Source: Bacteroidales bacterium
GTDB taxonomy: Bacteria > Bacteroidota > Bacteroidia > Bacteroidales > UBA12481
Assembly: GCA_028707745.1 (NCBI GenBank)
Contig: JAQWAJ010000076.1
Coordinates: 1-7,420 of the forward strand
Reading direction: 5' to 3'
Length of the DNA stretch: 7,420 nucleotides
Made by a program: the position numbers and the translations under genes. Shown here one piece after another: positions 1 through 6,740 of the stretch; position 1 is the stretch's first letter; each line of letters begins with the position of its first letter. The notes under the pieces are model-generated. The model saw nothing but the letters and a program-made list of their open reading frames with translations, made no database searches and was not told the DNA's origin.

Positions 1-109
1 CTTTGGTTTCTATCATGCCTTCGTTCAGCTGGCCGATCATGCTTTTTTGAAAGAGGCCTGTGGCTTTAGCCAATACGATTACCGATTCAGTGACTTCAGC
101 GTAATTCAT
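1..109 (-). CDS. 5' end of an unrecognised protein, cut by window edge
   Basis: Reading leftward from an ATG at 109, the frame stays open to the window edge for 36 codons and begins MNYAEVTESVIVLAKATGLF. I do not recognise the family. The visible part looks like a soluble helical N-terminus, with no signal peptide or membrane segment. It begins 35 nt after the mtaB stop on the same strand, so it is probably the third gene of a phoH-mtaB operon. No clear Shine-Dalgarno sequence precedes the ATG, which is common in Bacteroidota. The main doubt is that the opposite strand is also open from position 2 to a TGA at 119-121, giving 39 codons rich in Phe, His and Tyr, so the real gene could instead be the 3' end of a convergent gene. 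I prefer the minus strand because of its start codon, operon spacing and more ordinary composition. Confidence 0.5.
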   Translation of the reverse strand, partial: MNYAEVTESVIVLAKATGLFQKSMIGQLNEGMIETK

Positions 110-144
110 GTTATCAGTTGATGTGCAGATTGCAAAATTGGAAG

Positions 145-1452
145 CTAAGGTAGTGGTTTTGTGCTGATGATTTTTGAAGCGACAATCCCGTCGGTCACGG
201 GCCCGCAAAGCTCCACCAGCCCGATGTGGTGCAGAAACTCATGCTGGTGCCTGACGCGGACTTCCACATAGTTATCGGTAAATCCTGACATGGTTCCATC
301 GGGTTTGTGCTGTTCGAAAATCACCACTCTTTCCTTTCCGAGTTGACCCGTACAGAAATCGTGTTTCAGTTTGTTGCCGATGTCATGAAGAATATGACTT
401 CTGTCGTCCCTGATCCTGTTGGGTACTTTTCCGGTCATCACGGCGGCCGGGGTGCCGGGGCGTTCTGAATAGGTGAATACGTGCAGATAGGAGAGAGGCA
501 GGCTACTGATGAACTTGCATGCATCCTGAAAATCTTCATCGGTTTCGCCGGGGAAGCCTACAATCACATCGGCGCCGATACAGGCATCGGGCATCAGGGA
601 TTTGATTTTCAATATCCGGTCGGCAAAAACTGGGGTCAGATAGCGCCTTTTCATCAATTTCAAGATTTTGTCAGATCCTGACTGAAGCGGGATGTGGAAG
701 TGCGGGGCAAATCTTTTTGAACCGGCTACAAAGCTGATGACTTCATCTGTTACGAGATTGGGCTCGATTGAAGAGATTCTGAACCTGAGAATTCCTTCTA
801 CCTCGTCAAGTTGTTTGACTAAATCGATAAAGCTGTCGCCCGTGGACTTCCCGAAATCGCCGATATTGATTCCTGTCAGCACAATTTCGCGCAATCCTTG
901 ACTGGCCATGATTTTAGCCTGACCGACGATCGAGCTGATTTCAGGATTTCTGCTACTGCCCCTGGCTTTTGGAATCGTGCAGTAGCTGCAGAGGTAATCG
1001 CAGCCGTCCTGTACTTTAAGAAATGCACGGGTTCGTTCGGCGGTTGAATGAGCGGCAAAGAATTTCTGATCTTCTCCGAGCTCGCAGCTGTGTATTTCAG
1101 TGTGATCTTTTTTGTGCGTGTCGTTCAGATATTTTACCAGATCGAACTTGTCGCTGGTTCCCAGAACGAGGTCGACTCCTCCCCAGGAGGCAATCTCTTC
1201 GGGGTTCAGCTGAGCATAACAGCCCATGGCAACGATGAAGCTGCCCGGAGACACATGAAGAGCCTTGTGAACGGCCTGCCTGGTTTTCCGGTCGGCCGAG
1301 CCGGTTACACTGCAGGTGTGGATGACCGTAATGTCGGCCGGTGTACCGAACCTGACCCTTTCATACCCTGCTTCCTCCAACTGACGGCCGATTTCGCTGG
1401 TTTCGGCAAAATTAAGTTTGCACCCCAGCGTGTGAAAAGCTACTTTTTTCAA
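145..1452 (-). CDS. mtaB: tRNA t6A37 methylthiotransferase MtaB (radical SAM)
   Basis: This is a MiaB-family enzyme of 435 residues, a normal length. The family adds a methylthio group to position 2 of t6A37 in tRNA, using two [4Fe-4S] clusters and S-adenosylmethionine in the cytoplasm. The N-terminal methylthiotransferase domain (about 3-125) carries its three cluster cysteines C11 (LGCKLN), C47 (HTCSVTG) and C78 (MGCYAQ). The radical-SAM domain has CxxxCxxC at C151, C155 and C158, followed by TGINIGDFG (193-201), HIPLQSGSD (253-261) and ADVIVGFPGETDEDF (294-308). The C-terminal 370-428 is a TRAM-like RNA-binding region. GCKLN and the GINIGDFG form favour MtaB over MiaB or RimO. The start appears to be TTG: an in-frame TAA lies 12 nt upstream and no ATG or GTG falls between it and the conserved N-terminus. 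The gene begins 15 nt after the phoH stop, so it is probably cotranscribed with phoH. Confidence 0.93.
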   Translation of the reverse strand: MKKVAFHTLGCKLNFAETSEIGRQLEEAGYERVRFGTPADITVIHTCSVTGSADRKTRQAVHKALHVSPGSFIVAMGCYAQLNPEEIASWGGVDLVLGTSDKFDLVKYLNDTHKKDHTEIHSCELGEDQKFFAAHSTAERTRAFLKVQDGCDYLCSYCTIPKARGSSRNPEISSIVGQAKIMASQGLREIVLTGINIGDFGKSTGDSFIDLVKQLDEVEGILRFRISSIEPNLVTDEVISFVAGSKRFAPHFHIPLQSGSDKILKLMKRRYLTPVFADRILKIKSLMPDACIGADVIVGFPGETDEDFQDACKFISSLPLSYLHVFTYSERPGTPAAVMTGKVPNRIRDDRSHILHDIGNKLKHDFCTGQLGKERVVIFEQHKPDGTMSGFTDNYVEVRVRHQHEFLHHIGLVELCGPVTDGIVASKIISTKPLP

Positions 1453-1467
1453 ATTATTCTTTTTTTA

Positions 1468-2796
1468 TCAGAGCAGGTTACTGGCCAGTTCTGCCAGATG
1501 ACTCCGCTCTCCTTGCACCAGATTAACATGCGCAAAGATATCCTGACCTTTCAATTTATCGGTCAGGTACGACAGTCCGTTTGATTTTAAATCAAGATAA
1601 GGTGAGTCGATCTGGTGAATATCACCGGTAAATACAATTTTAGTGCCTTCTCCGGCTCTGGTGATGATGGTTTTCACTTCGTGCGGAGTTAGGTTCTGGG
1701 CCTCATCTACAATGAAAAAGACTTTGCTGAGGCTTCGTCCACGGATATAAGCCAATGGAGTGATGATCAGCTTTTCTTCGAGCAGCAGCTGTTCGATTTT
1801 CAAATACTCTTTACTTCTTGAATCGAACTGATGGCGTATGACCGCTAAGTTATCGTACAACGGCTGCATATAGGGTTCGATTTTTTCCTGAGCATCCCCG
1901 GGCAGGTAACCGATGTCGCGGTTTCCCAGCGGAATGATCGGCCGGGCCAGGTAGATCTGAAGATAATCGCGGCGCTGCTGTAAGGCGGCAGCCAGTGCCA
2001 GCAGAGTTTTTCCGGTACCCGCTTTGCCGGTCAGGCTGACCAGATTGATATCGGGCCTTAGCAGAGCATCCAGGCAAATGGTTTGTTCGGCATTCCGGGG
2101 CTCGATTCCGTAACATTTTTGCTTCTGAACCACATGCAGGGCGCTGGTGCGGATATCGAAAATGGCCAGTGCGGATGACTGGTTGCCTTTTAGCAACATG
2201 TACTGGTTCGACATCGGATCAATATCCAGATTAAACTCTTCAACCGAAACTCCTTCAGGAGAATTGTATAATCTGGCTATTACTTCATCGCTCTGATTCT
2301 CGATCGTCGGAATTCCTTCGTACAGATACTCGATATTGGTCACCTGGCCAGCCTTATAATCCTGGGCCGTTAAACCGATGGCCTTTGCCTTGATCCTGAG
2401 GTTGATATCCTTGGTAACCAGGATTACCTGCTTGTCAGGGTTCTTGTTTCTGGTGTAATCGGCAATGGCCAGAATCCGGTGGTCTGGCGTTTTCTCATCA
2501 AAGGACTCTTCCATCTCCCTCGAAAACGGCTTGCCGGTTTCAATGAACAGGTTACCCTGACCTTTACCCAGCCTGATCCCTTCAGTAAAGAGCATTTCGC
2601 CTGACAACTGATCGAGTTCACGAACAAATTCCCTCGCCTGAAAATTGATCTGATCGTTCCCCTTCTTAAATTTGTCGAGTTCTTCAAGAACCGTTATCGG
2701 AAGAATGATATCATGCTCCTGAAACTGATAGATACATTTGTAGTCATGTAGCAGAACATTAGTATCCAGTACAAAGATTTTCCTTTGATTCATCAT
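1468..2796 (-). CDS. phoH: PIN domain-PhoH family ATPase (PhoH2/YlaK type)
   Basis: This complete 442-residue cytoplasmic protein joins an N-terminal PIN ribonuclease-like domain to a C-terminal PhoH ATPase. In the PIN domain (about 6-150) the expected acidic metal-binding residues are present: D11 in LDTNVLLHD, E38/E39 in VLEELDKFKKG, D105 in DHRILAIA and D130 in VTKDINLR. The PhoH domain (about 230-442) has Walker A GKAGTGKT (257-264), Walker B FFIVDEAQNLTP (360-371), the GDIHQID motif (391-397) and the terminal RSHLAELAS (431-439). PhoH2 proteins of this architecture have been reported as RNA-unwinding and RNA-cleaving enzymes. The target of this copy cannot be told from sequence. Two ATGs stand in tandem at the start. 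The first is preferred because AGAAGGA lies 7 nt upstream of it. The gene ends in tandem in-frame stops (TGA TAA) and leads into mtaB. No small antitoxin-like gene precedes it: the next gene upstream is the divergent folC, 44 bp away. Confidence 0.93.
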   Translation of the reverse strand: MMNQRKIFVLDTNVLLHDYKCIYQFQEHDIILPITVLEELDKFKKGNDQINFQAREFVRELDQLSGEMLFTEGIRLGKGQGNLFIETGKPFSREMEESFDEKTPDHRILAIADYTRNKNPDKQVILVTKDINLRIKAKAIGLTAQDYKAGQVTNIEYLYEGIPTIENQSDEVIARLYNSPEGVSVEEFNLDIDPMSNQYMLLKGNQSSALAIFDIRTSALHVVQKQKCYGIEPRNAEQTICLDALLRPDINLVSLTGKAGTGKTLLALAAALQQRRDYLQIYLARPIIPLGNRDIGYLPGDAQEKIEPYMQPLYDNLAVIRHQFDSRSKEYLKIEQLLLEEKLIITPLAYIRGRSLSKVFFIVDEAQNLTPHEVKTIITRAGEGTKIVFTGDIHQIDSPYLDLKSNGLSYLTDKLKGQDIFAHVNLVQGERSHLAELASNLL

Positions 2797-2840
2797 GATT
2801 GTGTCCTTCTTTCAGGTTAAATATAGTAAAATTGCAGTCG
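2797..2840. promoter_or_regulatory. Divergent phoH/folC promoter region
   Basis: Only 44 bp separate the start codons of phoH (minus) and folC (plus), so both promoters must lie here or reach into the neighbouring coding ends. On the minus strand TATATTTA (2825-2818) matches the Bacteroidota -7 element TAnnTTTG except at the last base. A GTTG about 23 nt upstream of it could act as the -33 element. On the plus strand TAAAATTG (2827-2834) also has one mismatch and ends 6 nt before the folC ATG, which would give a nearly leaderless transcript. No clear -33 partner is visible for the plus-strand candidate. These are consensus matches by eye only. Confidence 0.35.
2804..2810 (-). promoter_or_regulatory. 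Shine-Dalgarno-like site of phoH
   Basis: The minus strand reads AGAAGGA, ending 7 nt before the first of two tandem ATG codons of phoH. It is the best ribosome-binding match in the window and decides for the upstream ATG at 2796. Most other genes here lack such a site. Confidence 0.55.
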
Positions 2841-4136
2841 ATGAAGTACAACGAAATAACAGATTGGCTTTTTTCTCAACTCCCGATGTTTCACCGCGTT
2901 GGGAAGTCGGCCTATAAGGCTGATCTTGAGACTTCCATGGCGCTAGATAAGCACTTCGGATTTCCGCACCGGAATTTTTATAGCATCCATATTGCCGGTA
3001 CCAACGGAAAAGGATCGGTGTCGAATATGCTGGCTGCCGTGTTGCAGGAGGCAGGATATAAGGTGGGATTGTACACCTCACCGCATCTGGTCGATTTCAG
3101 GGAGAGAATCCGGGTAAACGGAGAGATGATTCCTAAAAAGGAGGTGATCTCTTTTGTCGAAAACAACATGGCTCTTTTCAGTGAACTGAAACCCTCGTTT
3201 TTCGAGATGACCGTTGCCATGGCATTCGACTATTTTTCAAGGCAGAACATCGATGTGGCCGTGGTAGAAGCAGGGCTTGGGGGGCGGCTGGATTCAACGA
3301 ATATCATCGATCCGGTTATTTCGGTGATCACGAACATCAGCTATGATCATATGGACCTGCTCGGAAATACGCTTGAAAAAATCGCTTTCGAAAAAGCGGG
3401 TATCATCAAATCCGGAATTCCTGTGGTGGTTGGGGAAAAGAACAGGGAAACCCGTAAAGTGTTTGATGATAAAGCTGCAGAGGTGGGGGCTCCGATATTT
3501 TTCGCCAACGATTATTTTCAGGTACCCTGGTCGATTCTCACTCAGGAGAACCGACAGTATTTTCAGGTGATGAAGGGCAAAAAGGCCGCTTATCCTGAAT
3601 TATACAGCGATCTGATCGGACTTGTTCAGCGGAAAAATCTGCCGGTAGTTCTGGAAGTACTCGAACTTTTGAAAATCAGGGACTGGCATATCACCGATGA
3701 CCATATTTATGAAGGATTATCCTCCGTTAAGAAATTAACTGAATTTGCCGGGAGATGGGAAGTGATTGATAATCATCCGAAAACGGTTGTTGATACCGGC
3801 CATAATATTGACGGGATTTCACAAGTTGTTTACCAGCTTGAAAACACACGGTTCAAAAAGCTTCATCTGGTTTATGGTACGGTAAGCGATAAAGAAATCG
3901 ATCAAATACTGCAGATATTACCCAAAACTGCAGCCTATTATTTCACTATGGCCTCGATTCCAAGGGCTCTGGATGTAAAAGTGCTGGCTGCCAAAGCTGC
4001 GTTTTATGGCTTACAGGGTTCGATCCATAATACGGTTCCAGAGGCGCTGGCTGCGGCCCGAAAGTCAGCAAACACGGGGGATCTGGTGTTAGTTACCGGT
4101 AGCACATACGTGGTTGCGGAGGCGCTTGGACATTAG
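2841..4136 (+). CDS. folC: Bifunctional folylpolyglutamate / dihydrofolate synthase
   Basis: FolC is a cytoplasmic Mur-ligase-superfamily enzyme. It uses ATP to add glutamate to dihydropteroate and/or reduced folates, completing folate synthesis and retaining folates in the cell. The 431-residue product is full length. Motifs from the chosen start are: folate-loop region LPMFHRVGKSAYK (14-26), P-loop AGTNGKGS (52-59), YTSPHL (78-83), EAGLGGRLDSTN (143-154), NISYDHMDLLG (165-175), EKAGIIK (184-190, containing the lysine carbamylated in relatives), GRWE (304-307), DTGHNIDG (318-325) and a terminal VTGSTYVVAEAL. The ATG at 2841 is preferred over an in-frame TTG at 2799. The 14 extra residues from that TTG are not conserved in the family, and it starts 3 nt from the phoH start codon. 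There is no Shine-Dalgarno sequence. The gene is divergent from phoH and is followed by 149 bp before the next gene, with no obvious terminator. Whether it has one or both activities cannot be read from sequence. Confidence 0.95.
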   Translation: MKYNEITDWLFSQLPMFHRVGKSAYKADLETSMALDKHFGFPHRNFYSIHIAGTNGKGSVSNMLAAVLQEAGYKVGLYTSPHLVDFRERIRVNGEMIPKKEVISFVENNMALFSELKPSFFEMTVAMAFDYFSRQNIDVAVVEAGLGGRLDSTNIIDPVISVITNISYDHMDLLGNTLEKIAFEKAGIIKSGIPVVVGEKNRETRKVFDDKAAEVGAPIFFANDYFQVPWSILTQENRQYFQVMKGKKAAYPELYSDLIGLVQRKNLPVVLEVLELLKIRDWHITDDHIYEGLSSVKKLTEFAGRWEVIDNHPKTVVDTGHNIDGISQVVYQLENTRFKKLHLVYGTVSDKEIDQILQILPKTAAYYFTMASIPRALDVKVLAAKAAFYGLQGSIHNTVPEALAAARKSANTGDLVLVTGSTYVVAEALGH

Positions 4137-4180
4137 TACATTGTCTTTCTTGGCCGTGTTCATAAAAAAGTTGGTTCCAC

Positions 4181-4214
4181 TTTCTGTAGGTCCGGTTATT
4201 TCGCCGTACATTTG
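4181..4214 (+). promoter_or_regulatory. Putative Bacteroidota-type promoter of the permease gene
   Basis: TACATTTG at 4207-4214 is a perfect match to the Bacteroidota -7 element TAnnTTTG. A TTTC at 4181-4184, a 3-of-4 match to the -33 TTTG, lies 22 nt upstream. Transcription would start near 4220 and leave a leader of roughly 65 nt before the permease ATG at 4286. This would make the permease independent of folC. The spacing is slightly longer than usual. Confidence 0.45.
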
Positions 4215-4248
4215 ACCATTCAGCACTCCATTTGCACGTCAAATGTGT
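4206..4248. repeat. Inverted repeat overlapping the permease promoter
   Basis: ACATTTGAC (4208-4216) and GTCAAATGT (4238-4246) are perfect 9-bp inverted copies around a 21-nt spacer. Two flanking G-T pairs could extend the stem to 11. The left arm contains most of the TACATTTG -7 element. Inside the spacer, CATTTG (4229-4234) is a second copy of the left-arm core. It can pair instead with CAAATG (4240-4245) across a 5-nt loop, so two exclusive stems are possible in RNA. No T-run follows on either strand, so it is not a normal terminator. An operator for a dimeric regulator or a small leader structure are possible readings; neither is demonstrated. Confidence 0.5.
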
Positions 4249-4285
4249 TGAGTAAGAAACCGAATAACCTGAACACCGGCCCGTC

Positions 4286-6649
4286 ATGCATAGTTTTCGT
4301 TTCCTTAACAGACATAAGGGATATGTCCTGATTAACCTGATCGGTTTAGCAACCGGACTGGCCGGGTGTTTATTGATGGTCTCCTATCTGAAATACCAAT
4401 CAGGATTTGATTCTTTTCACGTTAATAAAGAGAGGATCTACCGGGGCCGGGCTGAAATAAAAATCTCGGGCAAGGAAAACACCACCATACACATGCCGGG
4501 TTTACTGGGCGAAGCTGTTTGCCAGGAGGTTCCGGGGGTGGAGGCTGCTGTCAGGTTGCATTCAAATTTACGCTATGAGATTCTATGCGGAATCAAAAAA
4601 TTCATCGATCAGAAAATCTTTTTCACAGACTCCACATTTTTCAAGGTGTTCTCCTACAAACTATTAACCGGTAATCCGGCTAAATTGCTGAACGCACCCT
4701 TCACGGTGGTTTTAACCAAACCTGCCGCGAGCCGGATGTTCGGAGGTGAAGACCCCATCGGGAAGACGATCAAAATCGATGGCATCCCTTATGAGATCAC
4801 CGGATTGCTCGATGATCTTCCGGGTAATTCCCATATCACTTTTGATTTGCTGGCAGCGCTTTCATCGATTACCCGCCCGGGGGATAATGTTGTGGAAAAA
4901 GAGGGTTTTACCTTTCCAACCTATTTTCTGCTCCGGGAGGGTACCGATACTGGAACCGTGCTTACCCGGATGAACCAGGTGTTCGACCGGATTGTCGATC
5001 AGCGGTACGGAAAAGCCGGACTGACAGGCGACCTGTATCTGCAGCCTCTTTTATCGATTCATACCACACAGCTGCAGGCCACTGATTATGCAAAAACCAC
5101 CCCGAAGAGTACTTTAACCCTTTTTACCGTCATGGCGATTTTTATTCTGCTGGTTGGGGTGATTAACTTTATCAATCTAACCACTGCGCTTTATGAGCGA
5201 AGATCAAAGGAAATCGGGATAAAAAAAGTGATCGGTGCCACACCTCCGCAATTATTCTGGCAAACCATGCGGGAAACCTCGGTGCTGGTGGCTGCTGCCC
5301 TGATCGTTGCCTTGCTGGCCTGTGAAATCCTGGTCAGGTGGGTGAGGGGCAGATGGGCGCTCGACCTGCAGCTGTTCTACAAAACAGATGTGATCTGGGC
5401 AGGCTGGCTGATTGCAGGTGCCGTTGTCATTACTTTTTTATCAAGTGCCTATCCGAACTGGTACCTTTCAAGATTGAACCCCGGCACTATTCTGAAAGAA
5501 GATTCGATGAATCGTTCCAGAAAATTCGGAATGGCTAAACTACTGGTTTTGATCCAATACGGATTGTCGACATTCATCATCTGCCTGATGCTCCTGTTCT
5601 CTGCTCAACTCAAGTTTGTTGCAAAAGCGGATCTGGGTTTTGATATGAAAGGGGTGGTTGTCTATGAAAACCTGACGAATCAAATCATCGGAAGTTATAA
5701 TTACCTGAAGAACAGAATATTGCAGCTGCCATCGGTCTCCAGTGTGACTGCATCCTTGTCGATACCTGGTAAACACCGGATTTCAAATTCAGTAGTCTAT
5801 AGATATGGGAGTTCTGAATCGAGCGGCACCATCATCAATGTTAACCGTGTACAGCAGGATTATCTTAAGACGTATGGGATTCAGCTGGTGCAGGGGGAGG
5901 ATTTCTCGCAGCTGCATAATCTCGATTCGCTCAGTTATATTATCAATGAAGAGGCCGTGCAAAAACTGGGGCTCGAAAATCCGATCGGGGAGGAGATCGT
6001 GCTTAGGGGCATTAAGGGTAAAGTGATCGGGGTGGTTAAAAATTTCAGAACCAAACCACTTTACTCCGATTTTGACAAGGAAATCCTGACCATGCAAAGC
6101 TATGCCTTCAATTTTATTTCCATTCGTTTAAAGCCTGGCTTTGGTCCAAACAGCCAGAAAGAGATAGAATCGGTTTTGACCGGAATGGATCCGGGTTATC
6201 AGCCGATATCTTTCTTTGTGGAGGATATGTACAGGGATTTTTATCAGCGCGAGGAAAGGCAGTTGCAACTGGTGTTTTCAGCGGCTATTGTCGGAATCAT
6301 TCTTTCAGTGATGGGACTGATCAGCCTGATGGTTCTCACATTACAAAAGCAGCGGAAAGAGATCGGGGTCAGAAAAGTATTCGGTGCCTCGGGTGAAACG
6401 ATTTTCATTTTGCTCGTCAACCGGATGATGAAATGGGTGCTTCTGTCAAACCTGATTGCCTGGCCGGTTGCCTATCTGGTCACCTCAAAATGGCTCGACC
6501 GGTTTGCCTGTAAAATCAACCTGGTTCAGGAGTGGCCATTGTTTTTGCTATCAGGCGGTATTGTGGCGATTCTTGCTTTTCTGTCAATCGGTATCCAATC
6601 ATACGGTGCTTCGCGAATGAGCCCTGCTGATGTCATTCAGCGAGGGTAG
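4286..6649 (+). CDS. MacB/FtsX-type ABC transporter permease, two permease repeats
   Basis: This 787-residue inner-membrane protein belongs to the large Bacteroidota ABC permeases of the MacB/FtsX superfamily, which work with a separate ATPase and often couple ATP use to periplasmic events rather than classical transport. It is duplicated. The first half has TM1 (about 12-35), a MacB-like periplasmic domain (about 36-270) and FtsX helices near 279-300, 331-350 and 368-388. The second half has a helix at 418-441, a second periplasmic domain (about 442-655) and helices near 660-683, 704-731 and 752-772. The cytoplasmic coupling motif occurs twice, as RRSKEIGIKKVIGAT (305-319) and RKEIGVRKVFGAS (690-702). 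The start is the first possible one, since an in-frame TAA lies at 4265-4267. The N-terminus MHSFRFLNRHKGY seems to lack roughly 8-10 residues found in relatives before the R-F-L-x-R-H-K-G-Y segment. No Shine-Dalgarno sequence is seen. No ATPase gene is adjacent, so the partner and substrate are unknown. Confidence 0.9.
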   Translation: MHSFRFLNRHKGYVLINLIGLATGLAGCLLMVSYLKYQSGFDSFHVNKERIYRGRAEIKISGKENTTIHMPGLLGEAVCQEVPGVEAAVRLHSNLRYEILCGIKKFIDQKIFFTDSTFFKVFSYKLLTGNPAKLLNAPFTVVLTKPAASRMFGGEDPIGKTIKIDGIPYEITGLLDDLPGNSHITFDLLAALSSITRPGDNVVEKEGFTFPTYFLLREGTDTGTVLTRMNQVFDRIVDQRYGKAGLTGDLYLQPLLSIHTTQLQATDYAKTTPKSTLTLFTVMAIFILLVGVINFINLTTALYERRSKEIGIKKVIGATPPQLFWQTMRETSVLVAAALIVALLACEILVRWVRGRWALDLQLFYKTDVIWAGWLIAGAVVITFLSSAYPNWYLSRLNPGTILKEDSMNRSRKFGMAKLLVLIQYGLSTFIICLMLLFSAQLKFVAKADLGFDMKGVVVYENLTNQIIGSYNYLKNRILQLPSVSSVTASLSIPGKHRISNSVVYRYGSSESSGTIINVNRVQQDYLKTYGIQLVQGEDFSQLHNLDSLSYIINEEAVQKLGLENPIGEEIVLRGIKGKVIGVVKNFRTKPLYSDFDKEILTMQSYAFNFISIRLKPGFGPNSQKEIESVLTGMDPGYQPISFFVEDMYRDFYQREERQLQLVFSAAIVGIILSVMGLISLMVLTLQKQRKEIGVRKVFGASGETIFILLVNRMMKWVLLSNLIAWPVAYLVTSKWLDRFACKINLVQEWPLFLLSGGIVAILAFLSIGIQSYGASRMSPADVIQRG

Positions 6650-6663
6650 TATCAATTTCTCTG

Positions 6664-6693
6664 TTTCATACAATTTTAAAAACTCTAATTTTA
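6664..6693 (+). promoter_or_regulatory. Weak candidate promoter of the rhamnosidase-like gene
   Basis: The 91-bp gap between the permease and the next gene is AT-rich. TAATTTTA at 6686-6693 matches the Bacteroidota -7 consensus except at the last base. TTTC at 6664-6667 stands 18 nt upstream as a possible -33 element. In such AT-rich DNA a match of this quality can occur by chance. I see no convincing terminator for the permease in this gap. Confidence 0.28.
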
Positions 6694-6740
6694 GGGGATT
6701 AAGAGAAAACGTATATCCATTTATCCTAAACTGATTATTC

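Noticed and set aside
1450..1470. Programmed frameshift or readthrough fusing PhoH to MtaB at the A-rich junction
   Set aside because: The two genes are already in the same frame and are separated by two consecutive stops. Each product has the usual full length of its family, so a fusion is unnecessary.
1048..1584. 178-codon open frame on the plus strand across the mtaB start and phoH end
   Set aside because: It lies antisense to two genes with complete, conserved motifs. Its translation has no recognisable domain and is explained as a shadow of mtaB coding sequence.
1468..2796. Toxin-antitoxin module of the PhoAT type
   Set aside because: The PIN-PhoH protein fits PhoH2, but no small antitoxin-like gene precedes it. 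The 44-bp upstream gap leads straight into divergent folC.
2799..2840. 14-residue N-terminal extension of FolC from a TTG at 2799
   Set aside because: FolC proteins begin close to the LPMF-x-R-x-G segment, which the ATG at 2841 provides. The extension would use nearly the whole divergent spacer and has no conserved residues.
4206..4248. Rho-independent terminator for folC
   Set aside because: The stem is AT-rich, has a long loop and is not followed by a T-run on either strand.
4093..4287. 64-codon minus-strand frame ending in the folC 3' region
   Set aside because: It is rich in Arg, Cys, Ser and Trp with no family resemblance. It overlaps the permease start and folC end, and looks like chance.
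4137..4336. Open frame continuing past the folC TAG in the same frame, suggesting stop readthrough
   Set aside because: FolC ends normally at the conserved GSTYVVAEAL segment. The downstream frame has no domain-like sequence and runs into the permease gene out of frame.
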